From Treponema sp. (lineage in GTDB: Bacteria; Spirochaetota; Spirochaetia; Treponematales; Breznakiellaceae), in contig WQXQ01000002.1 of assembly GCA_009784775.1 (NCBI GenBank), forward strand, positions 1 through 58,205: a DNA stretch of 58,205 nt, read 5' to 3'. Below are positions 37,701 to 46,810 of the stretch, piece after piece; within the stretch, counting starts at the first letter, position 1; the number at the start of each line of letters is the position of its first letter. The notes under the pieces were generated by a model. The model was not told where the DNA came from and ran no database searches. It saw nothing but the letters and a program-made list of their open reading frames with translations. Made by a program: the position numbers and the translations under genes.

Positions 37701-39539
37701 ATTGCCGCAGAAGGCGGTACCGCACGTTTTACCATCCAGCCGAAAGCAGATCTTGCTGCCGGAATATACGACACCGCAGTAAATGTGAACTACCATTTCG
37801 GGTTTGCCAGGGTTACTGTCAGATTTGTGGTAACCGAAAATATTAGTCCGCTCCTCCGGTTATCGGGTGGGGGAACATTTCCTGCGGCTATATGGCATTA
37901 CAACCAGCCGCCTGATCCAAAAACCATAACCATCACTAATATTGGTACCGGAGAGGCAATAATAACCAATATTTATGCCAATGATTTATTCGAGCTAAGA
38001 TACGATCTGGATACGATAAATCCCGTTGCGCCGTATAGCGGCACTGCGGCCTTTACGATACAGCCGAAAGTAGGGTTGCAACCTGTAAACAATACTGCCA
38101 CCATTTCCGTAGTATATAATGACGGCAGGACGGTAACTACCCCTGTAAGCTTTCGTGTAGAAAATGAAGCGTTTAGATTGTCGCCGTCTCTGGTACGGTT
38201 CGAACCGGTAGAACCCGGTTATACCCGGCCTAATCCTAAAACGATAGCGATCTATGCCAGCGATTTGTTAAGGATAACAAATATTGAGATCAGCGGCACT
38301 GATGCCGATAAATTCAATCTGGCATTCAATCTGGATACGATTAATCAAAGCAGCGCATATGACGGCAGCGCGAACTTTACAGTACAGCCTAAGGCAGGGC
38401 TTGGCATTGGAGAATATACTGCTGTCATTACTGTAACCAATTGGGGGGCCACAAGCACTTATATAGAAAAGGCGACGGTAATATTTATTGTCAGTGACAT
38501 ACCCATCCCCATTCTTGAGATGTCGCCGGATCGAATAAATTTCTATTCATTTACTTCTGCCTGGGGCCAAGGCGTTTTCGCTCCAAGGCCTGGTGCCAGA
38601 ACCGTAACGATTGCCAATACCGGTACCAGTGCGGCAACAGTGACAGACATTGCGCTTGACGGTGTTAATGCTGATAAATTCGTATTGACGTTCAGTCTGG
38701 ATACGATGAATCCAATACCGGGATTTGGCGGTACTGCTTCTTTTAAGATACAGCCTATAGAAAATTTTTCTTTAGCATATGGGTACACTCGTAATAATTC
38801 TGCCAGGATTATTGTAACGTATAACAACGGCAGAACAACGATAGCCAATGTAGCATATGATATTATGATGGATAATGCATTCAAGGTATTGCCATCGCCG
38901 GCAATATTTGCCCCGGTTGGATACGGCTATACGCAGCCTGATCCCATAACCATAACGATGATCTGGAATAACATTGGTGATGCACCACGATATATATATC
39001 ATATTTGGCTTAACGGTGATGATCCGGATGTATTTGATTTAATGTTTGATTTAGATGAGATAACCCCCATTGCGCCGCAAGGTGGTACCGCAACCTTTAC
39101 GGTACAGCCAAAAACGGGGCTTGCCGTTGGAACATACAGCGCCAGAATTGATATATATATGTATCCGCCCCCCTACTTACCATTACAGGCAGTCGAAGTT
39201 TTCCTCACGGTCAAGGCACCGTTGTCAATCGCAGACGTGATCTTTAACCCCATCACCGACGTATTGGAATCATGGTCGCCGGGAACAAACTATGATCCTG
39301 TAAGCAAAACCATTACGGTTTCCCGCGGAACCGGTATACACATTGCACTAACCGAGCATAATTACAATAGCGTCAGGTGGACCATGAATCCGGGCAATAT
39401 TGTCAGGGAAACACCATCGTTCACCTACACTTTTGATGACGACTATGACCGGGAAGAAACCTATACCCTTACACTGCTGGTGTTCACCGCGAATGGCGTG
39501 CCATATAACCGGACAATAAGGATTCGGGTAATGCCGTAA
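34731..39539 (+). CDS. Large lipoprotein: two InlB-B2-like domains plus about 11 ASH/choice-of-anchor-D-like repeats
   Basis: Lipobox FASC; repeated 'ITIRNTGTGAATVTDIVLSG..AFDLTFDLDEINPIAA.GGTATFTVQPKTGLAAGIYESTITV.Y'; 'VTMENDGNGTANA...GDGYEFDKWQLVSGG...FTMPGKNVTIKALF' at N-terminus and mid-protein. Confidence 0.9.
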   Translation: MIQVVNIPQKPHHNPTPLFSLFFLLCSFFFISLFFASCKNPFVTAILPDRPDKKDAPPTFTVTMENDGNGTANASSDSVTAGEIITVMQGSLVTISAMPGDGYEFDKWQLVSGGAILSSTAASPAVFTMPGKNVTIKALFKALPPNTPNLALDPQLIAFGEIVFGSDRPEPMPVTIKNTGTGAATVSDITLSGDDAGAFELTFDLSEINPIAAGGEAAFTVQPATGLAVGIYESSISVTYTDNKTATALITFAIIPVIIPILELSPSTITFNPAVFGYTQPVAKTITITNTGNGAATVTDIVLSGDNAAAFDLTFDLDEINPIAATNGTATFTVQPKTGLAAGIYESTIMVAYDGDEPAEAMVIFTITAAATPFLELLPSTVAFTPVIFGSIQPVARTVMIANTGTGAATVTDIVLGGANTAAFSLTFFLPNINPIGIDGTANFMVRPRADLAVGHYSATIIVRYDDSRTATNTVTFAVTDIPSYTINMETDGNGVAMAESNSVAAGETIAVMQYRQVTITAMPDDGYRFDAWQVISGGVTLSNTTASLAVFTMPGRNVTIKALFAVLPPDTPHLTLDPQLITFNAVAGHDLLDVAETITIRNTGTGEAVISSIMLSGANAAAFNLAFDLDEINPIAAGGEMRFTVQPVAGLAVGTYTAAITVAYNGDRATTATVTFQVTPIPIPNLNLAPSNIQFGSILYGYTQPAAQTLTIRNTGTGAATVSGIAMNNTTAFDLTYDLASINPIAATNGTALFTVQPKTGLTAGTYESTITVHYDDGRTAEATVTLTVTIPVLELFYFNGFPVKFGAMAGNIDWQRAQTITVRNTGTAAATITDIKLSGTNPDAFELSIIRPDSNLEEVLFDLDMINPIAVNRQGLFRIHPVTWLDAGTYTATITIEYNGIEPAECDVILDVIAAIEPPEYFPNLQLSPSPIEFYAAGPDYVRPEPVTVTMKNTGAGDAHLTSITLSPIGTGPDAFDLVFDDLDEINPIAAEGGTARFTIQPKADLAAGIYDTAVNVNYHFGFARVTVRFVVTENISPLLRLSGGGTFPAAIWHYNQPPDPKTITITNIGTGEAIITNIYANDLFELRYDLDTINPVAPYSGTAAFTIQPKVGLQPVNNTATISVVYNDGRTVTTPVSFRVENEAFRLSPSLVRFEPVEPGYTRPNPKTIAIYASDLLRITNIEISGTDADKFNLAFNLDTINQSSAYDGSANFTVQPKAGLGIGEYTAVITVTNWGATSTYIEKATVIFIVSDIPIPILEMSPDRINFYSFTSAWGQGVFAPRPGARTVTIANTGTSAATVTDIALDGVNADKFVLTFSLDTMNPIPGFGGTASFKIQPIENFSLAYGYTRNNSARIIVTYNNGRTTIANVAYDIMMDNAFKVLPSPAIFAPVGYGYTQPDPITITMIWNNIGDAPRYIYHIWLNGDDPDVFDLMFDLDEITPIAPQGGTATFTVQPKTGLAVGTYSARIDIYMYPPPYLPLQAVEVFLTVKAPLSIADVIFNPITDVLESWSPGTNYDPVSKTITVSRGTGIHIALTEHNYNSVRWTMNPGNIVRETPSFTYTFDDDYDREETYTLTLLVFTANGVPYNRTIRIRVMP
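34783..34824. repeat. Heptamer array (TTTGTTC family) encoding signal-peptide hydrophobic core
   Basis: TTTTTTC TCTGTTC TTTCTTC TCTGTTC TTTTTTC TTTATCT. Confidence 0.8.
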
Positions 39540-39582
39540 TGCCCGCTTGAAAAAAGCGGCGGCTCTGGTGTATAAAAAGAGT

Positions 39583-40683
39583 ATGGTCAGTATACAAAGC
39601 AGTGTAACCAAAACATTTGGCATACTTACGGCAGGCGGGGATTGTCCCGGTCTGAATGCCGCAATACGGGGCGTTTGCCAGACGGCGCATGAACGCTACG
39701 GTATGCATATTATAGGCATTGCCGATGGGTATCGGGGGCTGATAGATGAAAATGTCCGGCCCCTCAAACCGCCAGATTATGCGGGGATTTTGACCAGAGG
39801 GGGAACTATCCTGGGGGCAAGCAGGGAAAAGCCTTTTAAGGCTGAAAATGGGGATTCTGATAAAGCCGTCGGCAAAAAGGTGGCGGCTATTAAAGAAACC
39901 TACCATAAGCTTAAACTTGACTGCCTGGTCATACTGGGAGGCAATGGTACCAATACCACCGGCTCCTGGCTTGCGCAGGAAGGGCTTAATGTTATTGGCC
40001 TCCCTAAAACCATTGACAACGATGTTATGGGTACTGACCTGACTTTTGGGTTTGATTCCGCGTTGACTATCTGCACAGAGGCCATTGACCGCCTGCATAC
40101 CACCGCAGAGAGCCACCACCGCATAATCGTTATTGAACTGATGGGCCACAAGGTCGGTTGGCTGGCCCTGTATGCCGGGGTCGCCGGCGGCAGCGATGTT
40201 ATCCTGATACCGGAAATCCCGTACGACATAAAAGCCATAGGCCGTCACCTGGAGCACAGGGCAAAATCGGGAAAAACCTATTCCATTGTCGCCGTTGCCG
40301 AAGGCGCCCTCTCTCTGGAAGAGGCAAAAATGGATAAACACGAGCGCAAAAAATACCGCGCTGAAAACGGCCCTTCAATTGCCCACCGCCTTACCCGCGA
40401 AATCAGCAAAGAAACCGGCATGGATACCCGCCCAACCGTTCTTGGTTATATGCAGCGCGGCGGCGGCCCCAGCGCTTTTGACCGGGTTCTGGCAACAAGT
40501 TTTGGCGTTGCGGCGGCGGAACTCCTTGCCAAAGGCAAATACGGCCGCATGGTCGCCCTTAACGGCAACGAGATTGGTTCTGTGGACTTAAGTGTCCCCG
40601 AAAGCAAGGTAAAAACCGTGCCGCTTAACCACTGCATGATTGACACCGCAATTGCCATGGGGATTTTTCTTGGCAGCAAGTGA
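39583..40683 (+). CDS. pfkA: 6-phosphofructokinase
   Basis: GILTAGGDCPGLNAAIRG, GLPKTIDNDVMGTDLTFGFDSAL, IELMGHKVGWLALYAG; start taken at MVSIQSS (ORF starts at TTG 39547). Confidence 0.93.
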   Translation: MVSIQSSVTKTFGILTAGGDCPGLNAAIRGVCQTAHERYGMHIIGIADGYRGLIDENVRPLKPPDYAGILTRGGTILGASREKPFKAENGDSDKAVGKKVAAIKETYHKLKLDCLVILGGNGTNTTGSWLAQEGLNVIGLPKTIDNDVMGTDLTFGFDSALTICTEAIDRLHTTAESHHRIIVIELMGHKVGWLALYAGVAGGSDVILIPEIPYDIKAIGRHLEHRAKSGKTYSIVAVAEGALSLEEAKMDKHERKKYRAENGPSIAHRLTREISKETGMDTRPTVLGYMQRGGGPSAFDRVLATSFGVAAAELLAKGKYGRMVALNGNEIGSVDLSVPESKVKTVPLNHCMIDTAIAMGIFLGSK

Positions 40684-40691
40684 TTGCGCCC

Positions 40692-40892
40692 TTACAGCTC
40701 CTCTCGCTGCCGAAATGAAGGGCAGTTGCCGCCAACTGAGCGGAATACCTCAAGCGACGGCATAAGACGTGTTTTTATTTCAAAAATGGCGCAAGAATTG
40801 GGAAATGAGGGATCCCAGCTGACTTTATAGTGTATGCATTTCATGCAGTTAATGGGACGCAATTTTGGGTTTGTTTCAGGAACACTAGACAC
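40692..40892 (-). CDS. Small conserved cysteine-containing protein
   Basis: CMKCIHYKVSWDPSFPNSCAIFEIKTRLMPSLEVFRSVGGNCPSF: CxxC...C...C pattern of a small conserved bacterial family; GTG start overlapping the preceding gene stop. Confidence 0.7.
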   Translation of the reverse strand: MSSVPETNPKLRPINCMKCIHYKVSWDPSFPNSCAIFEIKTRLMPSLEVFRSVGGNCPSFRQREEL

Positions 40893-41268
40893 TTATATTA
40901 AATAGAGCCCCAACAAGTGAAGCTGTCTGAGCGAAAGGATTTTGCGCATTTGCCGCCTGACGTATCTGGTTATGGTAATGCTCAATAAGGGCATTAAGAC
41001 GCTTGTCCTCATCCTCTCCGCTGAGTTCGGCTATTGGATTCGGTTCTTTTTTCATTTTGGCAAGCTGTTCGATAAGAGTGTCAATAAGTCTCAGTTTGTC
41101 GATATTTACTCCCTGAACCCCTTCGGGAGCAGGAGTACCGGAAATATGCTTAAACTGCGCATAAATAGCGGCAGACGGAGCCACCGGTAAAGACGCTCTA
41201 CCGGTCTGGGAAGCATTAATCGCGTATATAGAGGGAAATGTATTCATTGGTACGGCTTCGATATTCAT
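40885..41268 (-). CDS. Hypothetical protein
   Basis: Intact ORF in operon-like context downstream of the GGDEF gene. Confidence 0.6.
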   Translation of the reverse strand: MNIEAVPMNTFPSIYAINASQTGRASLPVAPSAAIYAQFKHISGTPAPEGVQGVNIDKLRLIDTLIEQLAKMKKEPNPIAELSGEDEDKRLNALIEHYHNQIRQAANAQNPFAQTASLVGALFNISV

Positions 41269-41303
41269 GGCTGCCTCCTACTATGAATATCGGATTTTTT
41301 GCT

Positions 41304-42215
41304 TTATGGGTTAAGTAAAAATAAATGGACTACCCTGTTTTTGCCGGCATCCTTTGCGGCATAAAGCGCCTTGTCCGCATCGGCAAAAAAAGCGTTCGCC
41401 GAGCTGTCATGTACAGGTATCTGCGAATTGACGCCAATACTTACCGTAACATTTATGGTTGAACCATCCCTGTCCGGAATCGCTTTATGCTCTATATCGG
41501 CGCGTATCCTCTCGGCAATATCCATGGCGCCGTCCAGAGATGTATTGGGCAGCAACACAATAAATTCTTCTCCGCCCCAGCGGGCTGCAAAATCGCCCGG
41601 ACGTCTGGATACTTGCGTAAAAATAGCAGCTATGGTTTGCAGGACAATATCACCCTGCTGATGCCCATAGGTGTCGTTTATATTTTTAAAATCATCAATA
41701 TCTATCACTAACATACTGATCGGCGTTTGTTCTCTTATAGCCTGTTTCCATTCCAGGCTCAGCCGGTCATCAAAACAGCGCCTGTTGGGCAAATCCGTAA
41801 GTTGATCAATCATACTCAAATGTTCTATCGTGCGCAGTTGATTGATTATTTGAATTTGGTTACGTACCCTTATTTTTACCGTCAGATCACTAAATGGTTT
41901 GGTTATATAATCAGCGGCATCAAGAGATAAGCCTTTTTCTTCGTCTTCAAGGCTGTTAAGGCCGGTAATAAAAATAACGGGTATTTTTTTCATTATTTCA
42001 CATTTTCTCATTTCGGAAAGCGCCTGATAGCCGTCCATTTCGGGCATAAGAATATCAAGTAAAATGAGATCGGGTTTGTATTTACTGGCTTTTTCAACGG
42101 CATCTTTTCCGTTTGTTGCCGTAAAAATATTATACTCAGATATCAATATATTGGTTAAAACCTTTATATTCATTTTTTCGTCATCAACAATAAGCAGCGT
42201 ATTCTTTTTTACCAT
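41304..42215 (-). CDS. Response regulator with GGDEF domain (diguanylate cyclase)
   Basis: REC domain (LLIVDDEKMN, DLILLDILMPEMDG), GGEEF active site with RxxD I-site (RPGDFAARWGGEEF). Confidence 0.95.
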   Translation of the reverse strand: MVKKNTLLIVDDEKMNIKVLTNILISEYNIFTATNGKDAVEKASKYKPDLILLDILMPEMDGYQALSEMRKCEIMKKIPVIFITGLNSLEDEEKGLSLDAADYITKPFSDLTVKIRVRNQIQIINQLRTIEHLSMIDQLTDLPNRRCFDDRLSLEWKQAIREQTPISMLVIDIDDFKNINDTYGHQQGDIVLQTIAAIFTQVSRRPGDFAARWGGEEFIVLLPNTSLDGAMDIAERIRADIEHKAIPDRDGSTINVTVSIGVNSQIPVHDSSANAFFADADKALYAAKDAGKNRVVHLFLLNP

Positions 42216-42218
42216 GAC

Positions 42219-45200
42219 CTAACCCCATTGTTTTTTTAATTCGGCAAATTCAGCCATTGCCGGATAGAAATCAAAATCCTCTATATGTTGTATGAGTTTA
42301 CCGCTTCCGGGTATCAAGCGAAGCTCATTGACATAATCCATACACTCAGGACTGCCGCGTTTAACCAACAGTTCCAGTTTTTCAAGTAATTCCCGTACTT
42401 TTGCCGGTTCCAAAACCACCGGTTCAAGAGACGGTTTATCAGATTCTGACTGAACAGCCGATTCTTTAAGCAGGAACGCAAATTCATTGAGTACCTTTTC
42501 CATCTCGGTTTTAAAAACGGCAAGCTGCTCCTCTGTAACCATATTTTTGCCGTCTTTAAGCCGGTATTCGATATCAGCGGCGGCTTGCTGCAGCTTGAAC
42601 TTACCAAGCTGGCCCGCATTGCTTTTTAAGGTGTGCACCAGCCGGTGCGCAAGTTTTATATCATGTGCTTCCAGAGATTTGACAATTTCCTCAAATTTTT
42701 TCTGATTATTTTTGACAAAATGCCGCTGCAGTACTTTTTGGAAATCCAGATCAAATTCAAGCTGCGCATCTTTTTTTTCCATGTTTACCGGCGTAAGGTG
42801 TTTCAGGAGGCAGCGCCACAATTCCTGGGATGTGAACGGTTTGCCTACACAGTCCTGCAGGCCGTTCTGCCGGTAATTTTCCTGGTCACCGGACATTACG
42901 TTCGCAGTCATGGCCACTATAGGGATTCCTATATTAAGACCCAGAATTTTTCTGGACGCCTCAATGCCGTCCATCACCGGCATATGCATATCCATAAATA
43001 TCATATCAAATTGTTTTTCGCCTTTTTGTATGCGGTCCTGGACTATTTCAAGGCCTGCCTTGCCATTTTCGGCAACAGTGGTTTTAAGGCCAACCCTCGC
43101 AAGATGTTCGCAAATAACCTGTTGATTCATGGCATTGTCTTCGCATACCAGAATTTCACCCTTGAATGCGGGTTTTTCAATTTCGTTGGGCACATTTATA
43201 TGTTCAAAAATGGCACCGTCAGTTATGTCTATCGTATCAAACGTCAGATTAAAACTGAATCTGCTGCCCATCCCGGGAGCGCTTTCAACAAGCAGCGTAC
43301 CGCCCATCATTTCCAAAATACTTCTGGTTATGGAAAGGCCAAGCCCTGTGCCGCCGTATTGCCGCGTTGTACTGGATTCTGCCTGCACAAACGGATCAAA
43401 TATTTTTTGTATCTGTTCGTTTGACATCCCAATACCGGTGTCTGTTACCTCAAAATGCACTGCGATAGTGTTGTCATTTTTTTCTTTTATGGCCGCATTA
43501 AGATTAATCACTCCGGCACTTGTAAATTTTATGGCATTGGAAAGCAGGTTCATAAGCACTTGACGCAGCCTCATGGGGTCGCCCAACGGCCTTTTGCCTT
43601 CATTTGGCTCAGCATAAAAGCGTATGGTAATACCCTTTTTTGCCGCTTTTGGCATGATTAATGCATGGCAGCTTGTAAACAATTCATTCATATCAAAGGA
43701 AATCTTTTCCAGTTCCATTTTGCCGGATTCGATTTTTGAAATATCAAGTATATCGTTGATAATCTGCAGCAGCCACTCGGTGTTTATCTGGATATTATTA
43801 ATATACTCCCTGGTTCCGGCAGAAATTTCATCATCCAGCGCCAACTCGGAAAAACCCATAATGCTGTTCATGGGAGTCCGTATCTCATGGCTCATATTGG
43901 CAAGGAAAGAAGATTTCACCTGACTGGCCAGCTCGGCGGCATCGTGCGCTTTGCGGCGTTCAAAACCGGAGAACGCAAGCGCCATTAAATCGGCAAGAGA
44001 TGACGCAAAGTTCTGTTCTTCTATCCTCCATTTGTACTGTTCAGAAGAATCTTCGCGGCACCGCTGTTCAGCGCAGACTACTCCAACCAATTTTCCATCA
44101 ATATGTATGGGAGCATCAAGCGTAGCGTATACATTTGGGCCGTATACGCCAAACATCAATTTACACTCATTGGCATTGTTCGTGATTATCAGCCGTTCGG
44201 AGTTAAGCAGATTCATATATTCCCGGCGGCTTGATAATTCAAAATCGGATTGCACTGAATGTTCCCTGATGGAAGCATCATAGCAAGAGACGCTTTTGAG
44301 AACATTTTCTTTTTCCGCAAACATCCACACGCCAACACAATGGACATTCAATGCATTGCATCCTTCCTGCGCTATGATGTCGGCAGCATCTTTCAGAATT
44401 CCGGTGGAAATAGCCGGCGATCTTGTTATTCTTGTCAATGCATCACTCAGTTTTTTTGCGTATTCATAGTTGGCGGTAAGCATGGTGGTTTGCAGCGCAA
44501 GTTCCTGCGTCCGTTCGCTGACAAGTTTTTCCAGTTTTTTACCGATGCGGCGGCTTTTATGAAACAGAAAAGAAATAAGCGTAATTACACCCAAAAATAA
44601 AATAGACGAGCTAATCAGCCAGGGTCTTTGTGTCTCCACCAGCCTACGCCGGTAATCATAGGTTTTCTGCATCCAGCTGTCCGTAATTCCATCTGTGTTT
44701 ACCAATTTAAGCGCCTTATCAACAATGGAACACAGAATGGCTTCGTCCCTGTAAAATCCAAACGTGGATTTAAAAGGATAGTCAAATATGATATTGGCCT
44801 TATAACCTACCTGTTCATGGAAATGCGTACGCATGAGAAGCCTGCTTTGGGATAACATCATCAAGTCTATCTCTCCGCGATCCAAAGCGCGGAATCCGGC
44901 ATCCATGGTTGCATATACCACCGTATTCATATGGTGCGGAAACCAACCGCGAAACATTGCACCCTGCCCGGTTTCCGCTATTAAACCAACTTTTAAGAAC
45001 AATATTTCGTTTATATTGACATTACGAAAATCCATTCTTGACAAAAGCGCGGGATAATCGGCAAAAACCATGTTCTGCGGCCATAAGAAGCGGCCTTCCC
45101 TTTCTTCCGTACGGATCAACTCAGAGATCATGGATACTTTTCCGTCTTCAAGCATTTTCAGCAAAACAGGCCATTCTGTATTGGGGGCATTGACAATCTC

Positions 45201-46229
45201 AAATGACAGGCCGGTCAGCATCTCTATTTTTCTTAACACATCAATGGCAATTCCCTGCCATTCTTTTTGATGCGTATCGTAAAAACTAACCGGATAGGTG
45301 TCATGTTCAGCCGCAAATGAAACAATCGAATTGTTCTGTATGTAAAAACGCTCTTCTTCGTTAAGCCGCATAAACAATTTTCGCCTTAAGTAATCCTGTT
45401 CGCCGGTGTTGTACAGTTTTGTCAAATGACGGATGCCGTTGTTTTCCAGCACTTTTTGCATAACCGAAATAATCGGCACAAGATCCGGTTTTTGCGTTGC
45501 AAGGGAAACCGGTCCATGCACTATGGGAAAAATATCATAGGCAATAATATCCGAATAAATGTCAAAAGATGCTTCGATACCTTCGCCAAAAAAAGCGTCG
45601 ATCTCTCCGCTTTTAAGCATATCGTAAGCCATATCACAATCATCCACAAGAAAAATTTCAAACTCTTCTTTTTTGTAATGATTGGAAATGTCGTTAACCG
45701 TGGTAGAGCCGTCCAGAAAAGCATACCGCAGCGGACGCCATGACGCAATCATCTGAAGAGGCATACTGCCTGCCAGCCGCATATATTTTACGGAACGTTC
45801 GGCAATGGCATCTGTCATAAAATAGGTTTCGCGGCGTTCTTCCGTAGCGGTCAGTTCGCCTGAAAAATCAATCTCGCCGTTTGCAAGCCCATCCAGTAAA
45901 TTGCTCCAGCTATAAATAGCGGGTTTAAATGAAATCCCGAAAAATTTGGTCAGCCAGCCGCAGATAAGGGCGGAAAACCCTCCAATTTCACCGTCTCCAT
46001 TGTAGAATGCTTCGCTCGTCATTATCATTCCGTAAATAAAGACATCTGTTTGCTCCTGGAGCGCTTCAATGGCCTTTATTTCATCTGCCGTTACGCCGGG
46101 AACATCCCGGAATGAGGCGTACGGAAATACCTCGCTGGATTGAGGTTCCAAAACATTGCCGCAAGCCAAAAACAAAACAGACACAATCATGACAACAAAA
46201 ACTGCATTGCTCATTTTACTGACACTCAT
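42219..46229 (-). CDS. Hybrid sensor histidine kinase: 2x SBP_bac_3, TM, GAF-like, HisKA, HATPase, REC, HPt
   Basis: FLANMSHEIRTPMNSIMGFSELA; GGTGLGLSITRSILEMMGG; DMIFMDMHMPVMDGIEA; HRLVHTLKSNAG; two periplasmic SBP3-like segments. Confidence 0.95.
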   Translation of the reverse strand: MSVSKMSNAVFVVMIVSVLFLACGNVLEPQSSEVFPYASFRDVPGVTADEIKAIEALQEQTDVFIYGMIMTSEAFYNGDGEIGGFSALICGWLTKFFGISFKPAIYSWSNLLDGLANGEIDFSGELTATEERRETYFMTDAIAERSVKYMRLAGSMPLQMIASWRPLRYAFLDGSTTVNDISNHYKKEEFEIFLVDDCDMAYDMLKSGEIDAFFGEGIEASFDIYSDIIAYDIFPIVHGPVSLATQKPDLVPIISVMQKVLENNGIRHLTKLYNTGEQDYLRRKLFMRLNEEERFYIQNNSIVSFAAEHDTYPVSFYDTHQKEWQGIAIDVLRKIEMLTGLSFEIVNAPNTEWPVLLKMLEDGKVSMISELIRTEEREGRFLWPQNMVFADYPALLSRMDFRNVNINEILFLKVGLIAETGQGAMFRGWFPHHMNTVVYATMDAGFRALDRGEIDLMMLSQSRLLMRTHFHEQVGYKANIIFDYPFKSTFGFYRDEAILCSIVDKALKLVNTDGITDSWMQKTYDYRRRLVETQRPWLISSSILFLGVITLISFLFHKSRRIGKKLEKLVSERTQELALQTTMLTANYEYAKKLSDALTRITRSPAISTGILKDAADIIAQEGCNALNVHCVGVWMFAEKENVLKSVSCYDASIREHSVQSDFELSSRREYMNLLNSERLIITNNANECKLMFGVYGPNVYATLDAPIHIDGKLVGVVCAEQRCREDSSEQYKWRIEEQNFASSLADLMALAFSGFERRKAHDAAELASQVKSSFLANMSHEIRTPMNSIMGFSELALDDEISAGTREYINNIQINTEWLLQIINDILDISKIESGKMELEKISFDMNELFTSCHALIMPKAAKKGITIRFYAEPNEGKRPLGDPMRLRQVLMNLLSNAIKFTSAGVINLNAAIKEKNDNTIAVHFEVTDTGIGMSNEQIQKIFDPFVQAESSTTRQYGGTGLGLSITRSILEMMGGTLLVESAPGMGSRFSFNLTFDTIDITDGAIFEHINVPNEIEKPAFKGEILVCEDNAMNQQVICEHLARVGLKTTVAENGKAGLEIVQDRIQKGEKQFDMIFMDMHMPVMDGIEASRKILGLNIGIPIVAMTANVMSGDQENYRQNGLQDCVGKPFTSQELWRCLLKHLTPVNMEKKDAQLEFDLDFQKVLQRHFVKNNQKKFEEIVKSLEAHDIKLAHRLVHTLKSNAGQLGKFKLQQAAADIEYRLKDGKNMVTEEQLAVFKTEMEKVLNEFAFLLKESAVQSESDKPSLEPVVLEPAKVRELLEKLELLVKRGSPECMDYVNELRLIPGSGKLIQHIEDFDFYPAMAEFAELKKQWG

Positions 46230-46810
46230 GTAAAACTTCCTTTTTTCCTTAATTCAGACAATTCAGCCATTGCCATCTTAAAATCAAAATCTTCTATTTG
46301 CTGTATGAGCCGATCACTGTCCGGTATTATGCGAAGTTCGTTAACAAGATATACACACTCCGGATTACCGCGTTCAAGCAGCATTTCCAGTCTTTCAAGT
46401 AATTCCCCTGTGTTTCCCGAAGCAATGCACTGCGATCCAGCGTCTGACTGGACCGCAGGTTCATCCAGCAGGGACGAAAGCGTATGCAAAACCATAAACA
46501 ATTCGTTTTTTAGAATCTGCAATTGTTCTTCTGTTACCGGACTTTCCTCTTTCTTGAGCATCTGTTCAACTTCTGCGGCAGCTTCCTGCAGGCCAACTTG
46601 ACCAATATGGCCTGCATTGCTTTTCAGGTTGTGTACCAGTCTATACGCCAGCGGCATATCACCGGATGTAAGGGCATTTACCACTTCATCATATTTTTCC
46701 TGATTGTTTTTCAGAAAATGCAGTTGAAGCGTTCTCTTAAATTCCATATCCGATTCCAGCGGCCTCCTTATTTCATGGCTCACGGGCAGCGTATTTACAG
46801 TTTTCTGCAT
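46226..46810 (-). CDS. Stand-alone HPt protein paralogous to the C-terminus of the adjacent hybrid kinase
   Basis: LAYRLVHNLKSNAGHIGQVGLQEAAAEVEQML and downstream 'LLERLEMLLERGNPECVYLVNELRIIPDSDRLIQQIEDFDFKMAMAELSELRKK' align along their length with the kinase tail; ATGA overlap with kinase start. Confidence 0.85.
   Translation of the reverse strand: MQKTVNTLPVSHEIRRPLESDMEFKRTLQLHFLKNNQEKYDEVVNALTSGDMPLAYRLVHNLKSNAGHIGQVGLQEAAAEVEQMLKKEESPVTEEQLQILKNELFMVLHTLSSLLDEPAVQSDAGSQCIASGNTGELLERLEMLLERGNPECVYLVNELRIIPDSDRLIQQIEDFDFKMAMAELSELRKKGSFT

Noticed and set aside
39543-39559. CCGCTT-GAAAA-AAGCGG hairpin after the 1602-aa gene as a terminator
   Set aside because: 6-bp stem without a following T-run, and it overlaps the putative TTG start of the PFK ORF; too weak.
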